The notes: generated by a model from the sequence alone, not told the origin. A DNA stretch of 64,000 nucleotides from Thermoanaerobaculia bacterium (GCA_947259925.1 CAMYOG010000006.1:124001-188000), one strand, 5' to 3'; shown: positions 45,209-54,271, numbered from the stretch's first letter. Made by a program: numbers and translations.

Positions 45209-45707
45209 CGCGTTGCAGACGGCGCAGTGGGAAGCCCATTTCATGCGCCTCGCGCACGACGCTGGCGATCAGATCGCTCAGGCCGGCCTCCACCTCGGGG
45301 GACTTCTCCAGGCCCAGCTCCAGCGTCCGCGGCACCATGCCGAGCAGTACCAGTCGGCGTGGCAAAGCGTCCATCCAGCGGAGCGCGTCGAGCAGATCGG
45401 CGACACCGATCTGATGCACCGAGAGCCGCTCCCGTACCGCCGGTGCGACCGCCTCGTCCTGCAGCCGCACGAATGTCCCGGGCGGCGCACCCGTGTTGAC
45501 GGCATCGATCAGGATCACGCTATCCGTGTCCTCGAAGACTCCGAGAAGGCCGAGCCCCAGGGTGCCGCCGTCCAGGAGCCGCACCGACGACGGCAGCTCA
45601 TAGGTACGCCTCAACCGCTCGACGGCGACGACCCCGAGCCCGTCGTCGCCGCACAGGACGTTGCCCAGGCCGAGGATCAGGAGCGATTCTCGCGCGCGTT
45701 CTCCCAC
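45153..45707 (-). CDS. Hydrogenase maturation endopeptidase (HyaD/HupD family)
   Basis: A 184-residue protease that trims the large subunit C-terminus after nickel insertion. The GLGNVLCGDDGLGV motif opens the protein; in E. coli HybD this position has Asp-Glu, with the Glu binding nickel, and here it is Asp (residue 22). DGGTLGLGLLG and the His in LSVHQIGVADLL are the other nickel-ligand positions. The length fits the family. Its start is two bases from the cytochrome b end (45708), and its 3' end overlaps the cytochrome c gene. Confidence 0.9.
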   Translation of the reverse strand: MGERARESLLILGLGNVLCGDDGLGVVAVERLRRTYELPSSVRLLDGGTLGLGLLGVFEDTDSVILIDAVNTGAPPGTFVRLQDEAVAPAVRERLSVHQIGVADLLDALRWMDALPRRLVLLGMVPRTLELGLEKSPEVEAGLSDLIASVVREAHEMGFPLRRLQRDEVVPASAGDAAARALGL

Positions 45708-46436
45708 TCAGGCCTCGGGATGCTCGAACCGGTAACCGGGCTTGACGATGTCTTCGCGCGGCACGAACTTGTGGCCCGAGAAGATCGACTCGACCGTCGC
45801 GGTGGCCTCGACCTGCGACATCAGGATCGCGCTGTAGACATGGTGGACGAAGAACGCCCAGATCGCCCACATCACCACGTGGTGGATCCAGCGCGCCATC
45901 TGGGCGCCGCCGAGGAAGGGCAGTAGGCCGGCGAAGATCCGCAGCGGCGAGTCGACGTGGGCGCTCGCTCCGTACATCGCCAGTCCGGTGGCGATCTGAA
46001 CCAGGAACGCGAGAAAGACGAAGGCGTAGGTGAGACCGGCGAGCGGGTTGTGGCCGACGAAGCCGGGCGGCATGCGCATGCCGAACATGTAGTAGCGAAA
46101 CGTCAGGCCCATCGCCCGTATGCGCTCCTTCGAAGCTGGAATCAGCCGATGCCACCGCGAGTACCAGTTGCCCATGAACATCCAGAGAATGCGCGACAGC
46201 ACCGAGAGGGTAAAGACGATGGCGGCGTAGAAGTGGATCGCCCGCGCCCAGCCCATCAGAAAGTGGTCGCTCGCCGGTCCGGCGGCGATCAGCATCGGGA
46301 AGCCGATGTAGATCCCGGTCACGGAGAGGACCCAGATGCTGATCGCGTTGAGCCAGTGGGTGATCCGCACCGGCCACTCCCAGACGTACACGTTGTCCAG
46401 CTCGACCTCGCGAACGTGTTGCTTCCAAACCCTCAT
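45708..46436 (-). CDS. [NiFe] hydrogenase b-type cytochrome subunit
   Basis: A 242-residue membrane protein with four to five helices, matching the HyaC/CybH family. It begins VYVWEWPVRITHWLNAISIWVLSVTGIYIGFP, with His in the first helix; further haem-ligand His candidates are in IHFYAAIVFTLS and WIHHVVMWAIWAFFVHHVYSAIL. It passes hydrogenase electrons to the quinone pool. The start overlaps the large-subunit stop (ATGA). The operon order small-large-cytb is the standard one for group 1 uptake hydrogenases. Confidence 0.94.
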   Translation of the reverse strand: MRVWKQHVREVELDNVYVWEWPVRITHWLNAISIWVLSVTGIYIGFPMLIAAGPASDHFLMGWARAIHFYAAIVFTLSVLSRILWMFMGNWYSRWHRLIPASKERIRAMGLTFRYYMFGMRMPPGFVGHNPLAGLTYAFVFLAFLVQIATGLAMYGASAHVDSPLRIFAGLLPFLGGAQMARWIHHVVMWAIWAFFVHHVYSAILMSQVEATATVESIFSGHKFVPREDIVKPGYRFEHPEA

Positions 46437-48139
46437 GACACCTTCACCTTGACCACCTCCTGCCCGCGCGCGTCGAGCACGTGGACCCCGCAAGCCATGC
46501 ACGGGTCGAAGGAGTGGACGGTGCGCAGGATCTCGAGCGGCTGCTCGGGATCGGCGACCGGATTGCCGATCAGGGCCTGCTCGTACGGCCCGGGCTGGCC
46601 CATGGCGTCGCGCGGGCCGGCGTTCCAGGTGCTGGGGACGACACACTGATAGTTGGTGATCTCACCGTTCTGGATGTGGACCCAGTGACCGAGCGCCCCT
46701 CGTGGCGCCTCGTGGAAGCCGGCGCCGGTGCAGTCCGCCGGCCAGCTCTCGGGATCCCACTTCGAGTTGTCGGCGATCGCCAGCTCGCCCCGGCCCATGT
46801 TGTCGGCCAGCTCGTCGAGCCAGCCCTCCATCTTCTCGCCCAGCACCTGGGTCTCGATGCCGCGCGCGGCGACCCGTCCCAGGGTCGAGAAGAGCGCCTC
46901 GGCGCCGACGCCCAGGTGTCCGAGCGCGCCGTTGACCAGCTCCTGCACCCGCGGATGGCCCGAGGCGTAGGCCACCAGCATGCGGGCCAGCGGACCGACC
47001 TCCATGGGGAGGTTGTCGTAGCGCGGCGACTTCAGCCACGAGTACTTGCCGTCGGTGTGGAGGCGCTCGTACGGAGGCTCGGGACCGGTGTAGTTGGGGT
47101 TCGTCTCGCCTTCGAACGGATGGACGCCGACGTCGTCGCCGGCGCCGTACTCGTACCACGAATGGGTCACGTACTCGGTGATCTTGGCGGTGTCGAGTGC
47201 CTCGACGTTCGCCAGGTCCTGGCCGCGGATGACGCCCGACGGCAGGTAGAGCGGCGCGTTCGGGCCGTCACCTTCCGGGTACTCGCCGTAGACCAGGTAG
47301 TTGCCGACGCCAGCGCCGTAGCCCGCCCAGTCCTTGTAGAACGACGCTACCGCCAGGAGATCCGGCAGGTAGACCTTCTCGACGAACTGGCGGGCCTCCT
47401 GGATCAGCTTGCGCATCGCGTTGACCGTGGTGAGGTTGATCGACGCCTGCTTGTCGGGGTCGACCGGGGTCGCCATGCCGCCGACCACGAAGCTCTGGAG
47501 GTGGGGATTCTTGCCACCGAGGATCGCGTGGATGCGAATGAACTCGCGCTGCCAGTCGAGCGCTTCGAGGTAGTGCGCGACCGCGAGCAGGTTCGCCTCG
47601 GGCGGCAGCCGGTAGGCGGAGTGCCCCCAGTAGGCGTTCCCGAACGGACCGAGCTGGCCACGCTCGACGAACTGCGCCAGCCGCTCCTTGACACCGCGGA
47701 AGTAGTTGGGGCTCGACAGCGGCCAGTCGGAGATCGACTCGGCCAGGCTCGAGGTAGCGACCGGATCGGCGCTCAGGGCGCCGGTGATGTCGACCCAGTC
47801 GAGCGCGTGCAGGTGGTAGAAGTGGATGACGTGGTCCTGCACCATCTGCGACGCCATGATCAGGTTGCGCAGCAGCCTGGCGTTGGGCGGCGGCTGGGCG
47901 CCGATCGCGTCTTCGACCGCCCGGATCGAGGTGATGGCGTGGACCGTGGTGCAGACCCCGCAGATGCGCTGGGTGAACGCCCAGGCGTCGCGCGGATCCC
48001 GGCCCTTGAGAATGATCTCGACGCCGCGGAACATCGTCGACGAGGACCAGGCGTCCCGGACCTCACCGCCGTCGACTTCGGCTTCGATGCGCAGGTGACC
48101 CTCGATGCGGGTCACCGGATCGACTACGACGTGCGTCAT
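46433..48139 (-). CDS. [NiFe] hydrogenase large subunit
   Basis: A 568-residue catalytic subunit of a group 1 uptake hydrogenase. The nickel ligands are in RICGVC (L1, Cys60 and Cys63) and DPCMACGVH (L2, Cys547 and Cys550). The protease should cut after His553, releasing a 15-residue tail (VLDARGQEVVKVKVS), so a processed, nickel-loaded enzyme is expected. The N-terminal VDPVTRIEGHLRIEAEVDGG and THSWYEYGAG are also typical. The start overlaps the small-subunit stop by four bases. Confidence 0.96.
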   Translation of the reverse strand: MTHVVVDPVTRIEGHLRIEAEVDGGEVRDAWSSSTMFRGVEIILKGRDPRDAWAFTQRICGVCTTVHAITSIRAVEDAIGAQPPPNARLLRNLIMASQMVQDHVIHFYHLHALDWVDITGALSADPVATSSLAESISDWPLSSPNYFRGVKERLAQFVERGQLGPFGNAYWGHSAYRLPPEANLLAVAHYLEALDWQREFIRIHAILGGKNPHLQSFVVGGMATPVDPDKQASINLTTVNAMRKLIQEARQFVEKVYLPDLLAVASFYKDWAGYGAGVGNYLVYGEYPEGDGPNAPLYLPSGVIRGQDLANVEALDTAKITEYVTHSWYEYGAGDDVGVHPFEGETNPNYTGPEPPYERLHTDGKYSWLKSPRYDNLPMEVGPLARMLVAYASGHPRVQELVNGALGHLGVGAEALFSTLGRVAARGIETQVLGEKMEGWLDELADNMGRGELAIADNSKWDPESWPADCTGAGFHEAPRGALGHWVHIQNGEITNYQCVVPSTWNAGPRDAMGQPGPYEQALIGNPVADPEQPLEILRTVHSFDPCMACGVHVLDARGQEVVKVKVS

Positions 48140-49293
48140 GCGTCAGCTCCTTTCTCGGTCGCGGAGTCGTCCGTCGGCGTCTTTGCTGGCGGCGGTTTGG
48201 CCTCGTTGTCGGCGTCCGCCCGCGCGTGCGCGTAGCGCTTGCCCAGCTGCACGAAGCCGTGGGCCGCGAAGGCCGCCGCCACGCCGGCCGTCGCCCAGAG
48301 GCCGACGCGGTCGATACTCGTGTGGACTCCGAAGCCGGGGAAGCCGGCGATGTGCGAGTAGAATGGCGTCATCTTGTCCCAGAAGTCGGCCTCGGCGCAG
48401 CCGATGCACGGATGGCCGCAGCCGATCGGCCAGTTGGTGCCGCTGTTCCAGCCCACGTTCGGGCAGTTCTGGAAGGTGACCGGCCCCTTGCAGCCCATCT
48501 TGTAGAGGCAGTACCCGGTCCGGTGCCCTTCGTCCCCCCAGGCCTCGACGTACTGGCCGGCGTCATAGTGGGCACGCCGCTCGCAGTTGTCGTGGATCGA
48601 CTTGCCGTAGGCGAAGAGCGGCCGCCGATAGCTGTCCATCGGCGGGAAGCGATTGAAGGTCAGGTAGTAGACGATGAGGCCGACCAGGTTCTCGGCGTTC
48701 GCCGGGCACGCCGGCATGTTGATCAGGTTCTTCACTCCCGGCACCGCGTCGGCGACGCTGAGGGCACCGGTCGGATTGGGGGACGCGGCTGGCAGCCCAC
48801 CGAAAGCGGCGCAGGTGCCGATGGCGATGGTCGCCGCCGCGCCGCCGCAGACCTCGCGCGCGATGTCCAGCGCCGATCGGCCTCCGATCGTGCAGTAAGC
48901 GCCATTGGCACCGGTCGGGATCGAGCCCTCCACCACGACCAGGTACTCACCCGGCTTGTCGCGGACCACGCTGGCCAGCGCCTCGTCCGCCTGGTGGCCG
49001 GCCGCCGCCATGATGGTCTCGTGGTAGTCGACCGATAAGACGTCCAGGACGATGTCGGCGACCGTCGGTCGCCCAGCGCGCAGGAACGACTCGGTGTTCC
49101 CCGCGCAGTCCTGGAACTCCAGCCAGACGAGTGTCGGTTTCTCCTTGGTCTCGATGGCGTTGGCGATCCGCGCACCGGCCGAGCGCGGCAGCGTCAAGAC
49201 CGAGGCCATGACTCCACAAAAACCCATGAAGTCGCGACGCGACACGCCACGCCTCTCGAGCTCCTCGACAAACCAGCTCTGGCGATCCTTCAT
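48136..49293 (-). CDS. [NiFe] hydrogenase small subunit, Tat-exported
   Basis: A 385-residue iron-sulphur subunit. A Tat signal (SRRDFMG at 18-24) and a C-terminal anchor helix (VGLWATAGVAAAFAAHGF) place it on the periplasmic face. Medial and distal cluster ligands are present (SIHDNCERR, GYCLYKMGCKGP, FQNCPN, HPCIGC), as are IGTCAAFGG and MPACPAN for the proximal cluster. The first proximal motif, however, is FQDCAGNTES: Cys63 is kept, but the usual second Cys (three residues on) is Asn66. An Asp sits just before Cys63. GGGGAGG precedes the ATG. Confidence 0.95.
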   Translation of the reverse strand: MKDRQSWFVEELERRGVSRRDFMGFCGVMASVLTLPRSAGARIANAIETKEKPTLVWLEFQDCAGNTESFLRAGRPTVADIVLDVLSVDYHETIMAAAGHQADEALASVVRDKPGEYLVVVEGSIPTGANGAYCTIGGRSALDIAREVCGGAAATIAIGTCAAFGGLPAASPNPTGALSVADAVPGVKNLINMPACPANAENLVGLIVYYLTFNRFPPMDSYRRPLFAYGKSIHDNCERRAHYDAGQYVEAWGDEGHRTGYCLYKMGCKGPVTFQNCPNVGWNSGTNWPIGCGHPCIGCAEADFWDKMTPFYSHIAGFPGFGVHTSIDRVGLWATAGVAAAFAAHGFVQLGKRYAHARADADNEAKPPPAKTPTDDSATEKGADA

Positions 49294-49339
49294 TGCTACC
49301 TCCCCGAAATCGTGGGATTCCGCTGCAAACCCTTAATGT

Positions 49340-49362
49340 GAACGAACCTAGAGTCTTCGTTC
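49340..49362. promoter_or_regulatory. 7 bp inverted repeat upstream of the hydrogenase operon
   Basis: GAACGAA (49340-49346) and TTCGTTC (49356-49362) are perfect inverse copies with a 9-base spacer, 47-69 bases upstream of the small-subunit start. The gap 49294-49514 should hold the operon promoter. This is a good candidate operator for a dimeric regulator. No convincing sigma-54 -24/-12 motif was seen in the gap. Confidence 0.5.
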
Positions 49363-49514
49363 GGGCAGCGTCCATACGCCCCGAGGTAGTCGGATTTGCG
49401 AGGGTTCCCACCCAGGCGGGCGGGCCGGGGAGTCCGAGCCGAAGGTCGTCGTGGCTTCGAGGATCGCCTCGACCGATCGGACCTCCAAGTTCGGGAGCTC
49501 GGGGCGGCCGGAGA

Positions 49515-50030
49515 TTACTCCAGCAGACGGTGCTTCGGTCCGCGCGGCCTGAAGGCGATCTCGTGGACCGATTCGGCACCGCCGACTTCAGCCTGCACCC
49601 CGAACGCGGTGAAGATCTGCTCGAGCGTGTAGGTGTGGCCGATGTAGACGATGACGTCGTTGCGGCGTGATCGGCAGAGCGCCGTCAACAGGCGCTCGGT
49701 GCCCTCGGGAGTGTCCTCGATCGCGATCGGCTCGATCTCGAGGTACTCCGACAGCGGTATCGCCGTCTGCTGGGTGCGGCGCTTGGTGCTGACGTAGATC
49801 CGGCTGATCGGCTCGTCCGCGAGCACCCCGACCAGACGGCCCGCCTCCTCCCAGCCTCGCGCGCTGAGAGGTGCATCCTGGCTGTCGTCCATGCGGCGAG
49901 CGTGGCGCAGGGTGAGCAGCTTGTGCGGCGGTTCGGAACAGTTGAATTCCTGCGCCGCGATCGCCGCGGGCGGCGCGAGGAACAGGACCAGCGCTAGACA
50001 GGAGATCCATCGGATCGAGAGATGCTTCAT
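49515..50030 (-). CDS. Secreted histidine phosphatase family protein
   Basis: A 171-residue protein with a signal peptide (MKHLSIRWISCLALVLFLAPPAAIAA). The catalytic region reads TLRHARRMDDSQDAPLSARGWEEAGRL: the phosphohistidine motif is R-H-A instead of R-H-G. The second active-site His is in IGHTYTLEQIF. The fold matches small phosphoglycerate-mutase-like phosphatases such as SixA, but exported. The natural substrate is unknown. The start at 50030 (after a 13-codon non-conserved extension) is placed to give the signal peptide. Expression is separate from the hydrogenase operon, 221 bases away. Confidence 0.82.
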   Translation of the reverse strand: MKHLSIRWISCLALVLFLAPPAAIAAQEFNCSEPPHKLLTLRHARRMDDSQDAPLSARGWEEAGRLVGVLADEPISRIYVSTKRRTQQTAIPLSEYLEIEPIAIEDTPEGTERLLTALCRSRRNDVIVYIGHTYTLEQIFTAFGVQAEVGGAESVHEIAFRPRGPKHRLLE

Positions 50031-50112
50031 GGCGCCTACTCTACTCGCTCCCAGCCGGCCGCTCACCACCCCGCCGGGCGTGGCCTCGAAAGGCGTCCGC
50101 GCTCCCCGGGGC

Positions 50113-51141
50113 TCAGAACCGAGGCGTCGACTGGTTGGGGTCGCAGAGGATCACGTAGGTCGTGAAGAAGCTCTCGACGTTGGCCACGAAATCGACGCGG
50201 CGTCCCTCGGCTCCGAGCTGGTTCAGGGGGTCGAGCATCGCCTCCGGATCGTTGACCGTGATCAGCTCGAGGAGGCACTCGGTGCGCTTGGTCTTGACCC
50301 CGTTTTCGAGGATCCGAGCGAAGACCATCAACTGGTTCTCCGGGTCGCCGCCGAACATCTGGAGGTCGGCGAGTCGAAACCCCTTCCTCCCCATCTTGTT
50401 GACCGTGCGGGCGAACTTCTCCGCCGACGTCGAGATCCCCGACTTCTTGAACTTCAGCTTGATCTTCTCGGGATCACCCGCCGTGGTCTCCGCGATGCCG
50501 ACTACGTAGTACTTCGATCGGTCCGCGGAGAAGCCGATCGTCTGCGGCAGATAGCCGCGCTTGGCCAGGTACGTTGCCGCTCTCTTGTACTCGGCCGAGG
50601 TCGGAAACTCGTCGCCCCCCGCCCGTCGGAGCGCCCAGCTCCAGGTCAGGAGCTCGCCGTCGATCCGCGTCTTCTCCCAGACCGCGTACCACCGGTTGCC
50701 CTCCTGGAACAGGAAGACCAGGATCCCACCCTCAGCGCCGGCGTCGTCCCAGGCCTCGACCCAGACCTCGGCCGGATCGACACCCGGATCTACCGTGTAC
50801 TGCTCGATCTCGTATTCGAAAACCCGTACGAAATCGCCGCCGCTGCTGTGCATGAAGAGGCGCTGGTCGTCTCTCGCGTTCTGGAGGTTGTTGGGGAAAT
50901 GGAACACGGAGCCGAGACCGCGACCGCCGAGGTCGTTGAGCCAGTCCTCGAAGTCCTGCCGCGAGTCGAACAGGAGCCTCGAGAACGGGTGCAGCTCGAA
51001 CTGGTAGATCTCCGGGTTCGCGACCGTGGACGGTGCAAAGAACGACCAGGAATCGATCGCGCCGATCTGGGCCGAGGCCCCCGTCGCCGTGATCGACAGG
51101 AGCGCGACGGAGAGAGCCAACGGAGAATACAGACGCTTCAT
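50113..51141 (-). CDS. Secreted protein of unknown function
   Basis: A 342-residue exported protein (MKRLYSPLALSVALLSITATGASA). No family was recognised. It has mixed alpha/beta composition with aromatic-rich segments (YQFELHPFSRLLFDSRQDFEDWL, WSFFAPS, WYAVWEKTR) and an ordered central region (YKRAATYLAKRGYLPQTIGFSADRSKYYVVGI), reminiscent of duplicated small alpha/beta repeats; the phrase KMGRKGFRLADLQMFGG may be a second copy. There is one Cys pair near the C-terminus. GAGG lies upstream of the ATG at 51141. It is located between the phosphatase and the VWFA protein genes on the same strand. Confidence 0.65.
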   Translation of the reverse strand: MKRLYSPLALSVALLSITATGASAQIGAIDSWSFFAPSTVANPEIYQFELHPFSRLLFDSRQDFEDWLNDLGGRGLGSVFHFPNNLQNARDDQRLFMHSSGGDFVRVFEYEIEQYTVDPGVDPAEVWVEAWDDAGAEGGILVFLFQEGNRWYAVWEKTRIDGELLTWSWALRRAGGDEFPTSAEYKRAATYLAKRGYLPQTIGFSADRSKYYVVGIAETTAGDPEKIKLKFKKSGISTSAEKFARTVNKMGRKGFRLADLQMFGGDPENQLMVFARILENGVKTKRTECLLELITVNDPEAMLDPLNQLGAEGRRVDFVANVESFFTTYVILCDPNQSTPRF

Positions 51142-51234
51142 AACCAACCTCGCAATCTCCCGACACCCACACACGGCCGCCGGTGCCGTGGCGCCGGGCC
51201 CTTCTTTCGGCTCAGATTACGGGGACTATAACAG

Positions 51235-53394
51235 TCAGTAGACCCGCACCGGGATCGCGCTGGTCACCTCTGCGCCGCTTTCGGCACCGCGCAGGGTCAC
51301 CTCCAGGCGGTAGTCGCCCGGCGGCGCGCTGCTCGGTCCGATCGTCGCCGCCAGCCGCTCGACGCCCGTCACGTCGGTCTCCGAGCGCTTCTGGACCGTC
51401 AGCTCGAGGTCGAGAGCATCGCTGCCGTCCACCGGCACCAGCCTGCCGGCACCGCTCAGGGCGCCCCGATCCAGGTTGTGCCCGAGCAGCAGGATCGGTA
51501 TCCGGATCCCCGACCTGAGGTACGGCCGCGCGGCCGGGATCAGGTTCTGCCGGCCGAAGCGCAGCGGGTACGGAGTGCTGGCCCCGTCGGCACTTTGCTC
51601 CTCACCGATCAGCCACATCCCGTCCGGCTCGATAAAGAGGGGCGGTAGCAGCACGGTCTCCGGCTGCTCGAACGCGGGCACGTCGAGCCGCTCGATGCGC
51701 ATCGCCGTGGCTCCGGTCAGGGCGTTGCGCACCAGAACCCGCACCTCGTAGCTGCCGGGATCGAGATTGAGGTGGCCCACGAACTTGAAGCCCCGGCTGT
51801 CGAGCGCCGGCCGCACCTTCTCCAGGTCGAGCTCGATGGTCTGCCCGAGGAAGTCGGCGACCGCGCCCTGCTCGTTGATCGCATAGGCGAAGACCTCGGT
51901 CGGCACCACCGGTCCCAGATGCCCGCGCAGCAGCGAGTAGCCCTCGATCTCGAGCAGGGTCAGCACGTCCGCCCTGCCACCGCTCGCCTTGAGCGGAACG
52001 GTGAGCAGCGAGGCGTCGAGAGCTCCACCCTCGCGCCCCTCCATCATCAGCTCGATGGTCTGGAAGCGACGCTCCTCGGCGGAGAGGTCGCTGTACGGCC
52101 GGGGCGCGTAGTAGCCGGGTCGATGGGTGAGGCGAGCCCCCTTCGGGCCGCCCTTGAGCTTCACCCGGATCGGGTAGAACTCACCTGGTTGGCCCGCGTC
52201 GTCGGTCTGCCACGAGAGCAGGTAGGTCACGCTGGTGCGATCGAGCAGCGACTCCATCGCCTCGCTCAGATCGTTGTAGTTGCGATAGAGCTCACCCCCG
52301 GTCTGATTGGCCAAGACGAAGAGCGCGTCCTCGCCGGCGGCCCGCCGGTCGAAGCTGCCGTCGTGCAGGCCGCCGGTGTGCACCGCCTGGATGGTGCAGT
52401 CGCAGCGCTTGAAGTGGTCGAGCATCTCGAAGACGCCCTGCTGGGTGCCGAGATCGCCATGGCGCTCGTCCGTGTCGACCCGCCAGAGCTGTCCATCGGC
52501 GCTGTCCTCGTTGAGCTGGACGATCCGCTGGGTGTCATCGGTGCCCAGAAGGCTGGCGCTGTCGAAGCCCTCGGAGAAGTAGACGACGTGCTTGCGGCCG
52601 TCCACCGCCGCGAGGTGGTCGGCAAGCTCACTGAACGAGCTCGAGAGCGCCAGGATCTGGTTGCGCACCTCGGACCGGCTGGCGATGCCGCTCATGGCGC
52701 TCATGTCCTCGAGGTTCCTCAGGTAGTCGGAGTCGGCGAACAGGGTGGTCTCGTAACCGTTCACCCGCTCGACGTTCTCGTCCTTCGGCGTGCTCCGTTC
52801 CAGGTCGTACTGGAATCCGCCGGATTCCATCAGCCGCCGGTGATCGACCAGCATGATCCCGAGCGGATCCTTGATCCGCTCCGAGGGGTTGATGTTGCCG
52901 AGCGTCGCCAGGGCGAGATCGATCTGCCGCCGGTCGGAGGTGAAGCCGAGCACGACCTCGGCACCGACCGCCTCGCTGTAGGTCGCGACACCGACCAGGT
53001 CGGTCGGATGGAGGCCGTCGAGCACCAGCCGCCGCGCGGCGTTCTGCGAGCGGACCACTCCGGCCGGCTCGGCGAACGAGAGATCGAACAGGAGCAGGAA
53101 GTGCCGGCGCGCCACGACCGGCAGCGTCTGCACCTGGTCGACCGACGGCACGGCGCTCATTGTCGACAGATCGATCACCTCGAAGTCGAGCAGCTCCCGC
53201 TTCTTCCGATCGACGACCAGCTCGAAGTTTTCCGGCCCGAGGCCTCGAACCGGCTCGCCCCCTTTTGTCACGTGCACCGGCACCTCGATGACCACGACGT
53301 CGGTGACGTCCTCGTAGCTCTCGGTCTGCGCCGCGACGGTGACCGCCACCAGCAGGGCGATCGGAAGCAGTATCTTCAAGGCTCTATTGGACAT
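51235..53394 (-). CDS. Secreted VWFA-related protein (acidobacterial type)
   Basis: A 719-residue exported protein with a signal peptide (MSNRALKILLPIALLVAVTVAA). It opens with VVVIEVPVHVTKGGEPVRGL and ENFELVVD, the start of the VWFA-related domain expanded in Acidobacteriota. The VWA-like fold follows with LLLFDLSFAEP (MIDAS-like DxS position), then HVVYFSEGFDSASLLG. The C-terminal 250 residues are beta-rich, with no clear enzyme motif. These proteins probably bind other proteins or surfaces, but their role is unknown. GGGAGG precedes the ATG. Confidence 0.85.
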   Translation of the reverse strand: MSNRALKILLPIALLVAVTVAAQTESYEDVTDVVVIEVPVHVTKGGEPVRGLGPENFELVVDRKKRELLDFEVIDLSTMSAVPSVDQVQTLPVVARRHFLLLFDLSFAEPAGVVRSQNAARRLVLDGLHPTDLVGVATYSEAVGAEVVLGFTSDRRQIDLALATLGNINPSERIKDPLGIMLVDHRRLMESGGFQYDLERSTPKDENVERVNGYETTLFADSDYLRNLEDMSAMSGIASRSEVRNQILALSSSFSELADHLAAVDGRKHVVYFSEGFDSASLLGTDDTQRIVQLNEDSADGQLWRVDTDERHGDLGTQQGVFEMLDHFKRCDCTIQAVHTGGLHDGSFDRRAAGEDALFVLANQTGGELYRNYNDLSEAMESLLDRTSVTYLLSWQTDDAGQPGEFYPIRVKLKGGPKGARLTHRPGYYAPRPYSDLSAEERRFQTIELMMEGREGGALDASLLTVPLKASGGRADVLTLLEIEGYSLLRGHLGPVVPTEVFAYAINEQGAVADFLGQTIELDLEKVRPALDSRGFKFVGHLNLDPGSYEVRVLVRNALTGATAMRIERLDVPAFEQPETVLLPPLFIEPDGMWLIGEEQSADGASTPYPLRFGRQNLIPAARPYLRSGIRIPILLLGHNLDRGALSGAGRLVPVDGSDALDLELTVQKRSETDVTGVERLAATIGPSSAPPGDYRLEVTLRGAESGAEVTSAIPVRVY

Positions 53395-53549
53395 GAGGAC
53401 CTCCCACACGAAGCGATAGCGCGCTCCTACCGCCAGAGTATGGCAGCCGGCGCTCTCAAGGGTAGGAGGCGCCCCGATCGCCGAATCCCTCGCCCGTCTG
53501 AGGACGACTTCACTGCGACGGCGGCGAGTGCGATTAAGATACCCGAGTC

Positions 53550-54053
53550 ATGGTCGGTCTACGTCACGTGCTCGGCTCGCCGGGTGCGGTTCTTCTGCTC
53601 CTTCTCTCCCTAGTGGTGGTCTCGGCGGCCGCCGCCGACAAAGAAGACGTCGGCAAGGACTCGGGGACGCCGTCCTCCTGGTACGACGGCGCCGCCGGCT
53701 TCGCGCTCGGCCTCGAAGAGGCGCTCGAGGAAGGCCGTCCGCTCGCGGTCTACTTCTACACCGACTGGTGCGGCTACTGCCGGCAGCTGGAGCGAGAGCT
53801 CCTCTACCGGCCCGAGGTCGAGGAGTCGATGCGTTACCTGACCAAAGTGCGGATCAATCCGGAAGAGGGCAACGAAGAGAGCGCCATCGCTCGGCACTAC
53901 GGCGTCTACGGCTACCCGTCGTTCTTCGTCCACCCCGGACCCGGCCAGGAGGCCACGCGGTTGAGCGGACGAGTCAAGCGCGACGGCAAGTGGCAGATGC
54001 AGACCCCCGCGGAGTTCCTCGAGACGCTACGCGGGCTCGAGCCCGACGAATGA
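53550..54053 (+). CDS. Secreted thioredoxin-fold protein
   Basis: A 167-residue protein with an N-terminal signal (GAVLLLLLSLVVVSAAAA). The redox site is C-G-Y-C in YFYTDWCGYCRQLE, and the cis-Pro loop is YGYPSFF. The form resembles the thioredoxin-like DUF255/thioredoxin_7 group, often involved in disulphide reduction in the periplasm. The stop overlaps the start of a small membrane protein by four bases, hinting that the two act together. No cytochrome c biogenesis genes flank it. Confidence 0.85.
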   Translation: MVGLRHVLGSPGAVLLLLLSLVVVSAAAADKEDVGKDSGTPSSWYDGAAGFALGLEEALEEGRPLAVYFYTDWCGYCRQLERELLYRPEVEESMRYLTKVRINPEEGNEESAIARHYGVYGYPSFFVHPGPGQEATRLSGRVKRDGKWQMQTPAEFLETLRGLEPDE

Positions 54054-54271
54054 ACGCTGGCGGTCGCGCCGCCCTCATCGGAGTCTCCATCTACGCCCTA
54101 GGCTTCCACGCCCTGTACTGGGCGCGGGACCGTTTCGACTGGGCCAGGAGGACCGTGGATTGGCTGGGCCGGATCTCGCGCCACGGTCCCGAGGTGGTGC
54201 TGATCTGGGCGCTGATCGCGGACATGCTCGCGGTGGTCTTTCTGGTCGTCTGGCTGACGGACCTCGACTAG
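54050..54271 (+). CDS. Small membrane protein of unknown function
   Basis: A 73-residue protein with two hydrophobic segments (AALIGVSIYALGFHALYWA and VVLIWALIADMLAVVFLVVWL). It starts at the ATGA overlap with the thioredoxin gene (54050-54053). No family was recognised. The two-helix hairpin could hold the thioredoxin at the membrane, but this is only inferred from the overlap. Confidence 0.65.
   Translation: MNAGGRAALIGVSIYALGFHALYWARDRFDWARRTVDWLGRISRHGPEVVLIWALIADMLAVVFLVVWLTDLD

Noticed and set aside
46481-48235. 584-codon plus-strand frame opposite the hydrogenase large subunit
   Set aside because: The minus-strand gene carries the nickel motifs; the plus frame is an artefact of codon bias.
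49294-49514. Sigma-54 promoter for the hydrogenase operon
   Set aside because: A TTGCA-like box is present, but the GG at the needed distance is not, so the -24/-12 call fails.
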